The notes beneath the pieces are model-generated. The model had not been told where the DNA came from and searched no databases. It worked only from the letters and a program-made list of their open reading frames with translations. Shown here in pieces: positions 52,920 to 61,581 of a DNA stretch of 64,000 nt. Within the stretch, counting starts at the first letter, position 1; every line of letters begins with the position of its first letter. The DNA is taken from NCBI RefSeq assembly GCF_000805385.1, contig NZ_JTJW01000009.1, positions 1 through 64,000 of the forward strand, in the 5' to 3' direction. Position numbers and translations under genes: made by a program. This stretch comes from Mycolicibacterium setense (GTDB lineage: Bacteria; Actinomycetota; Actinomycetes; Mycobacteriales; Mycobacteriaceae).

Positions 52920-54760
52920 GTCGGTAATTCCAACAGCTCGATCACCATGTCGGCCAGTTCTGCGGTGCTGTGATCCGGCGTGAGACGCAGATCCGGGTTC
53001 TTCGGCCGCTGGTACGGGCTGTCGATGCCGGTGAAGTGGGTGATCTCACCGGCACGGGCCTTGGCGTAAAGGCCCTTGGGATCGCGGCGTTCGCAGTCCT
53101 CCAGCGGGGTGTCACAGAACACCTCGTAGAAGTCGACGCCGCTTTCGTTGGCCACCTTGCGGGCCAGCTCCCGATGCTCCTCGAGCGGGCTGATGGCGGG
53201 CACCAGCACGATCTGGCCGGAGTCGGCCAGCAGCGCGGCCACGTGGGCCAGCCGGCGCAGGTTCTCCGCCCGGTCGGCCATCGAGAAGCCGAGGTCGGCA
53301 TTGAGCCCATGGCGCAGGTTGTCGCCGTCCAGAACGTACGCGGACACCCCCTTTTCGAGCAGCTTCTGCTCGACCAGCATCGCCACCGAGGACTTGCCCG
53401 AGCCGGACAGGCCGGTGAACCAGACGGTGCGCCCACGGCTGAGCCGATCCTGCGGGGTGACCAGCGAATCGTGCCGCACCGCATTGGGGCTCGCGGTTTC
53501 GTGCCGGGTGTCGCGCAACACCATTCCGGCGCCCACGGTGCCGTTGGTGTTGGGATCGATCAGGATGAACGATCCGGTGGAGGCATTGCGGCTGTACTCG
53601 TCGAGCAGCAGCGGAGCCTGGGTACGTAGCGAGATACGGCCCAGCTCATTGAGTTTGAGCGCGGTCGCGGACTTGTCCCGGTGCAGGGTGTTGACGTCGA
53701 GGCGGTAATCCAGGCCGGTGACCTTGGCCCTGGTGGTGCGGGTCGTGTGCTTGACCAGGTATTCACGGCCGGGCTCCAGCGATGCCTCGTCGGCCATCCA
53801 GCACACCGTGGCGTCGAATTCCTGAGTGACACGGGGCTGGTTGTTGGGCCGGGCGAACATGTCGCCACGCGAGATGTCGATATCGTCGGACAGGCTGATC
53901 GACACCGCCATCGGCGGGAACGCCTCTTCGACCGGCCCACTGGGCCCGGCGATCTCGGTGATCCGGCTGGGCTTTCCGGCCGGCAGCACGATCACGTCGT
54001 CACCCGGACGCAGCACACCGCTGGCGACGGTCCCGGCGTAGCTACGGTGGTCTGCGTGCTCGTGGGTCTGCGGGCGGATCACATACTGCACCGGGAAGCG
54101 CACGTCGACCAGGTTGCGGTCACCGGCGATGTAGACGTCTTCGAGGTGGCTCAGCAGGGCCGGGCCCTCGTACCAGGGCGTGACATCCGATTTGGTGACG
54201 ACATTGTCGCCCTGCAGCGCCGACAGCGGGATCGTGGTCACGTCGTGAACGTCCAAACGCGCTGCGAACGCGTGGAACTCGTCGCGGATCGCCTCGAACC
54301 GCGCCCGATCCCAATCGATCAGGTCCATCTTGTTCACGGCCAGCACGATGTGCTGGATGCCCAGCAGCGAGGCCAGGAACGCGTGCCGACGCGACTGCTC
54401 GAGCAGGCCGTGGCGCGCATCGACCAGCACGATGGCCAGCTGTGCGGTGGACGTCCCGGTCACCATGTTGCGGGTGTACTGGATGTGCCCGGGCGTATCG
54501 GCGATGATGAATTTCCGCTTGGCCGTGGCGAAGTAGCGGTAGGCGACATCGATGGTGATGCCCTGTTCCCGCTCGGCCCGCAGACCGTCGGTGACCAGTG
54601 CCAGGTCGGTGTAGTCGTTACCGCGCTCCTTGGAGGTCCGCTCGACCGCGGCCAGCTGGTCCTCCATGACAGCCTTGGAGTCGTACAGCAGGCGGCCGAT
54701 CAGCGTGGACTTGCCATCGTCGACGGATCCCGCGGTGGCGATGCGAAGCAGCGTTGCCAT
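52916..54760 (-). CDS. cysNC: Bifunctional sulfate adenylyltransferase subunit 1 / APS kinase
   Basis: Fusion of 614 residues. N-terminal EF-Tu-like GTPase (CysN): P-loop AGSVDDGKSTLIGRLLYDS, ADTPGHIQYTRN, NKMDLID. C-terminal APS kinase (CysC, about 440-614): P-loop FTGLSGSGKSS and GDNLRHGLNADLGFS. With CysD it makes APS from ATP and sulfate and then PAPS, for cysteine synthesis and sulfolipids. ATG at 54760 (MATLLRIA), one base after the cysD stop. Confidence 0.97.
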   Translation of the reverse strand: MATLLRIATAGSVDDGKSTLIGRLLYDSKAVMEDQLAAVERTSKERGNDYTDLALVTDGLRAEREQGITIDVAYRYFATAKRKFIIADTPGHIQYTRNMVTGTSTAQLAIVLVDARHGLLEQSRRHAFLASLLGIQHIVLAVNKMDLIDWDRARFEAIRDEFHAFAARLDVHDVTTIPLSALQGDNVVTKSDVTPWYEGPALLSHLEDVYIAGDRNLVDVRFPVQYVIRPQTHEHADHRSYAGTVASGVLRPGDDVIVLPAGKPSRITEIAGPSGPVEEAFPPMAVSISLSDDIDISRGDMFARPNNQPRVTQEFDATVCWMADEASLEPGREYLVKHTTRTTRAKVTGLDYRLDVNTLHRDKSATALKLNELGRISLRTQAPLLLDEYSRNASTGSFILIDPNTNGTVGAGMVLRDTRHETASPNAVRHDSLVTPQDRLSRGRTVWFTGLSGSGKSSVAMLVEQKLLEKGVSAYVLDGDNLRHGLNADLGFSMADRAENLRRLAHVAALLADSGQIVLVPAISPLEEHRELARKVANESGVDFYEVFCDTPLEDCERRDPKGLYAKARAGEITHFTGIDSPYQRPKNPDLRLTPDHSTAELADMVIELLELPT

Positions 54761-54761
54761 G

Positions 54762-55700
54762 TCAGAAATACCCCTCGCGCTTGCGATCTTCCATACCGGC
54801 TTCCGAAATGCGGTCATCGGCGCGGGTGGCGCCGCGCTCGGTGAGCCTGGACACCGCGGTTTCGGCGATCACCTCGGAAACCGTTGCGGCCGTTGACTCG
54901 ACACAGCCGGTGCAGGTGACGTCGCCGACGGTGCGGAAGCGCACCGACTTCTCGATGACCGGCTCCTCCTTGCGCGGCTGCATGTATTTGTGGACCGCGA
55001 GCAGCATGCCGTCACGCTCGAACACCTTGCGGCGGTGAGAGTAATAGATGGACGGCAGCTTGATCTTCTCCGCACCGATGTAGGACCAGATGTCGAACTC
55101 GGTCCAGTTGGAGATCGGGAACGCCCGGATGTGCTCGCCCTTGTGGTGGCGGCCGTTGTACAGGTTCCACAGCTCGGGGCGCTGCGCCTTGGGGTCCCAC
55201 TGGCCGAACTCGTCGCGGAAGGAGAACACGCGCTCCTTGGCGCGGGCCTTCTCCTCATCGCGCCGGGCACCGCCGAAGGCGGCGTCGAACTTGTTCTCCC
55301 GGATCCCGCGCAGCAGTGTCACGGTCTGGATCGGGTTACGCGACGGGATGGTCTCCACCACGCGGCCCGCATCGATGTCGTCCTGCACCTTGGCGACCAC
55401 CAGCCCTGCGCCGTAGTGCTCGACGAGTTCGTCGCGCGTCTCGTACACCTCGTCGAAGTTGTGCCCGGTGTCGACATGCATCACCGGGAACGGCAGCCGG
55501 CCGGGCGCGAACGCCTTGACGGCCAGGTGCAGCATCACGATCGAATCCTTACCGCCGGAGAACAGCAGCACGGGCCGCTCGAACTCCGCGGCGACCTCAC
55601 GGATGATGTGGATGGCCTCGGCCTCCAGCGACCGCAGGTGGCTCAGCTCGTAGCGCCCGGCGCGCCCGGACTGCTGATCAGATTTCTGTGCGGCGGTCAT
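54762..55700 (-). CDS. cysD: Sulfate adenylyltransferase subunit 2
   Basis: PP-loop ATP sulfurylase catalytic subunit of 312 residues: LLFSGGKDSIVMLHL, then FGGARRDEEKARAKERVFS and RFRTVGDVTCTGCVES. Head of the cysD-cysNC-cysQ operon. ATG at 55700, with a GTG codon just before it. Upstream gap (55701-55794) has a repeated TGGCCAG motif that might bind a regulator. Confidence 0.97.
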   Translation of the reverse strand: MTAAQKSDQQSGRAGRYELSHLRSLEAEAIHIIREVAAEFERPVLLFSGGKDSIVMLHLAVKAFAPGRLPFPVMHVDTGHNFDEVYETRDELVEHYGAGLVVAKVQDDIDAGRVVETIPSRNPIQTVTLLRGIRENKFDAAFGGARRDEEKARAKERVFSFRDEFGQWDPKAQRPELWNLYNGRHHKGEHIRAFPISNWTEFDIWSYIGAEKIKLPSIYYSHRRKVFERDGMLLAVHKYMQPRKEEPVIEKSVRFRTVGDVTCTGCVESTAATVSEVIAETAVSRLTERGATRADDRISEAGMEDRKREGYF

Positions 55701-55794
55701 CACTTCCCCATTAAGTTGGTAGGAATGGCCAGAATTGCAAGCATGGCCAGGAATCTAGCCGCCGTGGCGCCGTGGTGTCAATGGCGCCCGACCG

Positions 55795-57177
55795 TCAAAC
55801 CCGGTGCCCGCTGACGTGGGCACCGGCCCGCCGCGGCAATCGCATGGTCGCCACCAGGGTCAGCGCCAGCAAGCCGCCCAGGACCAGGTAGGTCAGCGCA
55901 TACCCCGAACCAGAATGCGCCAGCTGGCTCAGTAACAACGCCGCCACCGCGACCCCGAGGCCGGCCGCCAGCTCCTGCACCGAGGCGTTGAGTGTGTTGG
56001 CATGCGTCAGCGCCTCCCCCTCGACATCCGAGAACGCCAGGCTGTTGTACGCGGTGAAGCCGATCGAGCGCAGCGCCCCGCTGAGATAGAGGACGACGGC
56101 CATCAAGACCACCGGCAGACCCGGCCGCAATGCCGCCAGCAGGCCGAAGCACGCCACCGAGGCCAGTCCGTTGACCAGGAGCACGGTGCGGATGCCGAAT
56201 CGGCGCATCAACGGAGTGGTGATCGGCTTGATGGTGAGGTTCCCGGCGAACAACGCGGCCACCATGACGCCTGCCGCCAGCGGCGTCCAGCCGAACTCCA
56301 GCTGAAACTGCAGCGGCAGCAGAAACGGCACCGCGGTGATCACCAGGCGGTACAGCGACCCGGCCAGCACCGTGATCCGCAGGGTGTGCACCTTCAGCAC
56401 CCGCAGCTGCACCAGCGGGGTGGCCGCGGTGAGCAGCCGGCATACCGCGACGGCGAGCAGCAGGACCGCCGCGGCGCCACACCCAGCCACCAGCCCCCAG
56501 TCGGTCCCCGAAACCCGGATGTTCTCCAAGGCGATGAGCGCCGCCGCAATCCCCGAGGTGAGTGCCAGCAGACCCGGCCAATCCAGGGATCGGGAGCCGG
56601 CCGCCGGTTCACCGCGGACCAGCTTGAGCGCGAGGGCAACGCCGATCACGCCGATCGGAATGTTGACCGCGAAGATCCATCGCCAGCTGCCCAGCGTCGC
56701 GATCGCCCCACCGAGCACCGGGGCCAGCACCGGTGCGGTCAGCGCCGGCCAGGTCAACAGGGCGATTGCGCGCACCAGGTCGGACTTGCTGCTCCGGCGC
56801 AGCACCGCCAACCGGCCGACCGGCACCATCATGGCGCCGCCGATCCCCTGCAGGACGCGCATCAGCACCAGTTGCGGCAGCGACACACTCACCGCGCAGC
56901 CGACCGAGGCCAGCGTGAACACAGCGATGGCCCCGATGAACACCCGGCGGGTGCCGAACCGGTCGGCCAGCCAACCGCTGGCCGGGATCAGCACCGCCAC
57001 CGTGACCAGGTACGCCGAGATCGCCACATTGACGTCGATGGGCTCGACGCCGAACGACGCGGCGATCAGCGGGATGGCCGGGACGATGATCGTCGCGTCG
57101 AGGATCTCCATGAACAGGCTGCCGGCAACCAGCAGCGCCATGCCGCGCGGGAAGCCCGGATTTTCGGGTACCGACAT
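55795..57177 (-). CDS. MFS drug exporter (DHA2, 14-TM type)
   Basis: Protein of 460 residues with about 14 membrane segments. Motif A GWLADRFGTRRVF, motif C-like APVLAPVLGGAIATLGSWRW and N-terminal EILDATIIVPAIPLIAASFG place it among EmrB/QacA-type proton antiporters. Substrate unknown. ATG at 57177 (MSVPENP); the longer frame reaches back into the divergent gene's promoter. Confidence 0.9.
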   Translation of the reverse strand: MSVPENPGFPRGMALLVAGSLFMEILDATIIVPAIPLIAASFGVEPIDVNVAISAYLVTVAVLIPASGWLADRFGTRRVFIGAIAVFTLASVGCAVSVSLPQLVLMRVLQGIGGAMMVPVGRLAVLRRSSKSDLVRAIALLTWPALTAPVLAPVLGGAIATLGSWRWIFAVNIPIGVIGVALALKLVRGEPAAGSRSLDWPGLLALTSGIAAALIALENIRVSGTDWGLVAGCGAAAVLLLAVAVCRLLTAATPLVQLRVLKVHTLRITVLAGSLYRLVITAVPFLLPLQFQLEFGWTPLAAGVMVAALFAGNLTIKPITTPLMRRFGIRTVLLVNGLASVACFGLLAALRPGLPVVLMAVVLYLSGALRSIGFTAYNSLAFSDVEGEALTHANTLNASVQELAAGLGVAVAALLLSQLAHSGSGYALTYLVLGGLLALTLVATMRLPRRAGAHVSGHRV

Positions 57178-57260
57178 CACCCCGCCCGGCGCCGTCGAAC
57201 CGGGGCGGTTACCCCACAGGTAATTGAGGCGCCGACCGCGGACGGCGGACACTGGCCACC

Positions 57261-57674
57261 ATGAGTGTCCAGACCGGCCCGGCCGTCATGGCGCAGTTCC
57301 TGCCCCAGTCTCCTTTCGTCACCAAACTCGGCATCGTCGCCGAGAACCTGGACGGCCCCGAGGTGCGGCTGCGGCTGCCGTGGGATCCCGCGAACATCAC
57401 GATCGCCGACATGGTGCACGGCGGTGCGATCGCGGCGTTGGCCGACGTCACGGTGATGGCCGCGGCATGGGCACAGGCCGAGGTTCCGGATTCCCTTCGC
57501 GGAGTGACGGTCTCGATGACGATCAACTATCTGGCACCGGCCCGGGCGACCGACCTGCTCGGCGTCGGGCGTGTGCTGCGTCAGGGTAGGTCCTTGGTGA
57601 ATTGCGAGGTCGATGTCGTCACGCCCGACGGCGAAGCGGTGGCCAAGGCGATCGCGACGTACAAGGTGGGCTGA
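57261..57674 (+). CDS. PaaI-type hotdog thioesterase
   Basis: Protein of 137 residues. The hotdog helix ADMVHGGAIAALADVTVMAA with the HGG motif and the strand VTVSMTINYLAPARATDLLG are typical of acyl-CoA thioesterases of the PaaI/YbgC class. Substrate unknown. Convergent with canA (14-bp gap). Confidence 0.88.
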   Translation: MSVQTGPAVMAQFLPQSPFVTKLGIVAENLDGPEVRLRLPWDPANITIADMVHGGAIAALADVTVMAAAWAQAEVPDSLRGVTVSMTINYLAPARATDLLGVGRVLRQGRSLVNCEVDVVTPDGEAVAKAIATYKVG

Positions 57675-57688
57675 GCGCGCACCGAAAC

Positions 57689-58180
57689 TCAGGTGTGCAC
57701 TTCGTTGAGCTTGCCGGTGGAGACGTCGAAGATGAAGCCGCGCAACGATTCGTGCTTGGTGACGAACGGGCTGGCCTCGATCCGCCGCAATGACTGACGC
57801 ACATCCTCTTCGAGGTCGACGAATGCCTCAGCCGCCCAGTTCGGCTTGATGCCGGTGTCGTCCTGGATCTGCTGTTTGAACCCGTCATCGGTGAAGGTCA
57901 ACATGCCGCAGTCGGTGTGGTGGATCAAGATGATCTCCTTGGTCCCCAACAGCCGCTGACTGATGGCCAGTGACCGGATCTCGTCGTCGGTGATGACGCC
58001 GCCGGCGTTGCGGATGACATGAGCCTCACCGTCGCCCAGGCCGAGGATGCGGTAGACGTCCAACCTGGCATCCATGCAGGCCACCACCGCGACATGCTTG
58101 CTCGGCGGCAACGGCAGCGGCCCCGTGAAGGTCCTGGCATAGACCTCGTTGTTGGCCAGGTACTGATCGGTGACAGACAT
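57689..58180 (-). CDS. canA: Beta-carbonic anhydrase
   Basis: Zinc enzyme of 163 residues interconverting CO2 and bicarbonate. Ligands Cys35 and Asp37 (VACMDARLD), His88 and Cys91 (LIHHTDCGM). Its small size and its place near cysD match M. tuberculosis Rv1284 (from memory). Monocistronic. Confidence 0.93.
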   Translation of the reverse strand: MSVTDQYLANNEVYARTFTGPLPLPPSKHVAVVACMDARLDVYRILGLGDGEAHVIRNAGGVITDDEIRSLAISQRLLGTKEIILIHHTDCGMLTFTDDGFKQQIQDDTGIKPNWAAEAFVDLEEDVRQSLRRIEASPFVTKHESLRGFIFDVSTGKLNEVHT

Positions 58181-58256
58181 GCTTTGACGCTAGCCCCGTA
58201 GTGAGCGGCCCGGCTAGCGGCAGAATCACGCTGAGTCGATGGCCCGCGCCGAACGA

Positions 58257-58296
58257 GCGATGGCCGTCCTGCCGGGGGGCGCAGGACGGCCATCGC
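58257..58296 (-). terminator. Perfect 16-bp-stem hairpin after the GT39 gene
   Basis: GCGATGGCCGTCCTGC (58257-58272) and GCAGGACGGCCATCGC (58281-58296) are exact inverse repeats around an 8-base GC loop, 15 bp after the minus-strand glycosyltransferase stop. There is no U run, as is common for mycobacterial terminators. It lies between that operon and canA. Confidence 0.75.
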
Positions 58297-58311
58297 AGTT
58301 TCGGGGAGTGG

Positions 58312-60243
58312 TCAGCGACGCGGTGCCGACAGGTCGTAGACGGGCGTTTTTCCGACCATGGTCTTGGTGAAGTTCGCCTTCACCCAGTCGGTGATCTGTG
58401 CGGCACTACCGTGCTCTTCGTGCGGAGGCCCGCCGCGCCCGCCCTCTTGCCGGTCCAGGAAGTACCGGACCTGACCGTCGGCGACATACCGCTGGAACTG
58501 CGCCAGTGTCGGCGAGTTGTCGCTGCCGGTGAAGCCGCCGATCGCCATCAGCGACTCCCCTGTCTTGAGTTCGAGGTCGCTGACCATCATCGAACCCACA
58601 CTGGCTGCGGCCCACCGGCCGTCGGCACCCGCGATGAGTTCGGCCAGGGCCGGGTCGTCGGCCCGCCCGAAGCCCGGCCCACCGGGCCCGCCCGGGCCAC
58701 CGAAGCCCATGTCACGGTTGGGTCCCGAGGTGGCCATCGGCCCACCGCCGTGGACTTTGGCCACGGTCTCGACCGTGTACGCCGCGGTCGCACCCAAACC
58801 GAAGATCGCGGCGGCCACGACCACCACCGCGGGCAGCTTGCCCGGTCGGTGGGCGGCGATCGCCAGGGCCACCGCGGTCAGCACCGAACCGATCAGGACT
58901 ATCCAGCGCAGCGCAGGCAGCCAGTCGGGGGTCCGTTCGAGCAGGACGAAGGCCCACACGCCCGTCCCGGCCAGCATGACCGCCAGCACCAGCCGCCAGA
59001 CGAGCCGCCCACGCACACGCCACAATTCGGCGACAGAGATGCCCAGGACCGCGGCCACAGCGGGCGCGAGCGCCACGGTGTAGTAGGGGTGGATGATCCC
59101 GTCCATGAAGCTGAACACCACGGCGGTGACCAGAAGCCAGCCGCCCCACATCAGCAGGCCGGCCCGCAGCCCGGCGGTTCGTGTGGTCCGCCGGGTCAGC
59201 CAGAGTGCGGCCACCAGACCGATCAGCGCCGCGGGCAACAACCACGATGCCTCGGTGCCCATCGACAAGCCGAACATCCGGCCGATCCCCGGATCACCGC
59301 CGAACATCAGATTGGCGCCACCGCCGGGTCCATGACCCGGACCGGGGCCACCCGCGCCAGGACCACTGCCGGGCCCTCGGCCCTCCTGTCCCAGGATGCG
59401 TTGCAGGCCGTTGTAGCCGAATGCCAGCTGCAGCAGGCTGTTGTCGGTCGAGCCGGCGATGTACGGCCGGGAATCCGCCGGCCACAGCGCGACCAGGGCG
59501 ATGTACCAACCCGACGAGACGATCATCGCCGCCGCGCCGATCAGCAAGGTGCCCAATCGTTTCCATACGCTCGCCGCGGGCGCGGCGACGAGGAACATCA
59601 AGGCCAGGCCCGGCACGATGAGGAACGCCTGCAGCATCTTTGTCAGGAAGGCGAAACCGAGCGCACATCCCGCCAGTGCCACCCACCCCGCGCTCGCCCT
59701 GCCCGACACCGGCCCGACCGCGCGGACCATGAAGTAGGCCGCCAGCACCAACAGCAGCACCAGGAGTGCATCGGGATTGTTGTAGCGAAACATCGAGGCC
59801 GCCACCGGCGTCAGCGCCAGTGCGACTCCGGCGATCAGTGCCGCTGCGGGACCACTGGTGCGCCGCACGGTGGCATACAGCAACGCCACGGCGCCCACAC
59901 CCATCAGAGCCTGCGGCAGCAGCATGGTGAACTCGTTGAAACCGAAGACCCTGCCCGACAGCCCCATTGCCCACATCGCGGCCGGCGGCTTGTCCACGGT
60001 GATGGCATTGCCGGCGTCGAGCGACCCGAACAGCCAGGCCTTCCAGGACTGCGTTCCGGCCTGCGCCGCGGCCGCGTAATAGCTGTTGGCCCAACCCGAC
60101 GATCCGAGCGCCCACAAATACAGCACCGCGGTGCCCGCCAGCAGTGCCCAGTACGACGGCCGAACCCAACGTGGAGTCACCGCATTCGATGGTTCCACGG
60201 TCACTGTGCCGGCATCGGGTGCCGCGTCAACGATGGTCGTCAT
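58312..60243 (-). CDS. ArnT-like glycosyltransferase (GT39), first of two
   Basis: Integral membrane protein of 643 residues with about 11-13 membrane segments and a C-terminal extracytoplasmic domain. GSLDAGNAITVDKPPAAMWA holds the family acidic motif, and a Gly/Pro-rich loop (about 355-375) follows. Such enzymes move sugars from polyprenyl-phosphate to wall polymers or proteins outside the membrane. ATG at 60243 overlaps the GT2 gene stop (ATGA). Confidence 0.88.
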   Translation of the reverse strand: MTTIVDAAPDAGTVTVEPSNAVTPRWVRPSYWALLAGTAVLYLWALGSSGWANSYYAAAAQAGTQSWKAWLFGSLDAGNAITVDKPPAAMWAMGLSGRVFGFNEFTMLLPQALMGVGAVALLYATVRRTSGPAAALIAGVALALTPVAASMFRYNNPDALLVLLLVLAAYFMVRAVGPVSGRASAGWVALAGCALGFAFLTKMLQAFLIVPGLALMFLVAAPAASVWKRLGTLLIGAAAMIVSSGWYIALVALWPADSRPYIAGSTDNSLLQLAFGYNGLQRILGQEGRGPGSGPGAGGPGPGHGPGGGANLMFGGDPGIGRMFGLSMGTEASWLLPAALIGLVAALWLTRRTTRTAGLRAGLLMWGGWLLVTAVVFSFMDGIIHPYYTVALAPAVAAVLGISVAELWRVRGRLVWRLVLAVMLAGTGVWAFVLLERTPDWLPALRWIVLIGSVLTAVALAIAAHRPGKLPAVVVVAAAIFGLGATAAYTVETVAKVHGGGPMATSGPNRDMGFGGPGGPGGPGFGRADDPALAELIAGADGRWAAASVGSMMVSDLELKTGESLMAIGGFTGSDNSPTLAQFQRYVADGQVRYFLDRQEGGRGGPPHEEHGSAAQITDWVKANFTKTMVGKTPVYDLSAPRR

Positions 60244-61526
60244 ATCCCTGTCTCTCGATTCAGCTCGGCGGCGCGCCGCATCCGCGATGGATGGAACACC
60301 CATCCTCGCAACAGGACGAAGCGCACCACGGTGGCAACAAGGTTGGCGGCCACCAACACCGCGATTTCGACCCCGCGGTGCGGCACGGGCGCCACCACAT
60401 GCAGGAGCCCCAACGATCCACTGGTGATGGTCAGAGCGATCGCAAAAACTGTCAGGCCCTCAAGGTGATGCCGGGTGAGGCTGCCCGCCCCCGCGATTCC
60501 GAACGTGAACCGCCGGTTGGCGGCGGTGTTCCCGATCGCGGTCACCAACAGCGCGATCAGGTTGGCCGCCTGCGCCCCGACACCGGTACGCAGCGCCATG
60601 AACAACAACAGATAGGCCAGAGTCGAGACCACACCGACGGCGCCGAATCGCACCGCCTGGCGCAGCAATGACCCGGGAGCCGCCGATTTCCGCGACGATC
60701 CGAGCTGCGCGGCGATGGTGTGCACCGGAATCGATCCGTTGGCGAACCCGCGCAGCAACCGGCCGATGCCCTTGAGGTCGGCGGTGGCGGTGGCCACGAT
60801 GTCGACCCGGCTGTCCGGATCGTCCACCCAGTCCACCGGAACCTCGTGGATACGAAGGCCGCTGCGCTCGGCCAGCACCAGCAGCTCGGTATCGAAGAAC
60901 CATCCGGTATCGGCGACATGCGGCAGCAGCCGGTGCGCGACGTCGGCGCGGATCGCCTTGAAACCGCACTGCGCATCCGAGAACCGCGCCGCCAGCGTCG
61001 ATTTCAGGATCAAGTTGTAGCAGCGCGAGATGAACTCACGTTTGACGCCACGGATCACCCGCGAGCCGCGGCCCAGCCGGGTGCCGATGGCCAGGTCGGA
61101 ATGACCCGAGATCAGCGGCGCCACCAACGGTGCGAGCGCGGCCAGATCGGTGGACAGATCGACATCCATGTAGGCCAACACCGGGGCATCCGAGGACGAC
61201 CACACCGCCCGCAGTGCGCGTCCACGGCCCTTCTCCTCCAATCGCACCACCCGCACACCGTCGAGTTCGGAAGCCAATTCGGCAGCGATGCGCGGAGTGT
61301 CGTCGACGCTGGCATTGTCGGCGATCGTGATGCGCACCGGCACAGCGAAGTTCTCTTCGAGGTAGCGGTGCAGCCGCCGCACCGAATGGGCAAGGGCGCC
61401 CTGCTCGTTGTACACCGGCACGACGACGTCGAGCACCGGAACCCCGGCCGCCCGGGCGGCCACCGCCGCGTTGGGCCGGGACGCGAATCGGAACCGCTGC
61501 TCGGGGTCTTGGACCAAGGTTGTCAT
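60240..61526 (-). CDS. GT2 polyprenyl-phosphate glycosyltransferase fused to GtrA domain
   Basis: Protein of 428 residues. Cytosolic GT2 domain (about 30-270) with VVVPVYNEQGALAHSVRR, ADNASVDDTP, DVDLSTD (DxD) and GFKAI, like dolichyl-phosphate glucosyltransferases. Then a GtrA-type membrane domain (about 295-420, four segments, AVRFGAVGVVSTLAYLLLF, NTAANRRFTF), a presumed lipid-linked-sugar flippase or anchor. It likely supplies the sugar donor used by the flanking GT39 enzymes. ATG at 61526 (MTTLVQD). Confidence 0.92.
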   Translation of the reverse strand: MTTLVQDPEQRFRFASRPNAAVAARAAGVPVLDVVVPVYNEQGALAHSVRRLHRYLEENFAVPVRITIADNASVDDTPRIAAELASELDGVRVVRLEEKGRGRALRAVWSSSDAPVLAYMDVDLSTDLAALAPLVAPLISGHSDLAIGTRLGRGSRVIRGVKREFISRCYNLILKSTLAARFSDAQCGFKAIRADVAHRLLPHVADTGWFFDTELLVLAERSGLRIHEVPVDWVDDPDSRVDIVATATADLKGIGRLLRGFANGSIPVHTIAAQLGSSRKSAAPGSLLRQAVRFGAVGVVSTLAYLLLFMALRTGVGAQAANLIALLVTAIGNTAANRRFTFGIAGAGSLTRHHLEGLTVFAIALTITSGSLGLLHVVAPVPHRGVEIAVLVAANLVATVVRFVLLRGWVFHPSRMRRAAELNRETGI

Positions 61527-61581
61527 GACTTCATCGTTCTCCGGCGGTGTGTGATCTGAGTTGGGCGAAGCTATGCGCCTG

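Noticed and set aside
58201..60468. 755-codon plus-strand frame opposite the first GT39 gene
   Set aside because: Arg/Gln/His/Pro-rich antisense frame; the minus strand encodes a clear membrane glycosyltransferase.
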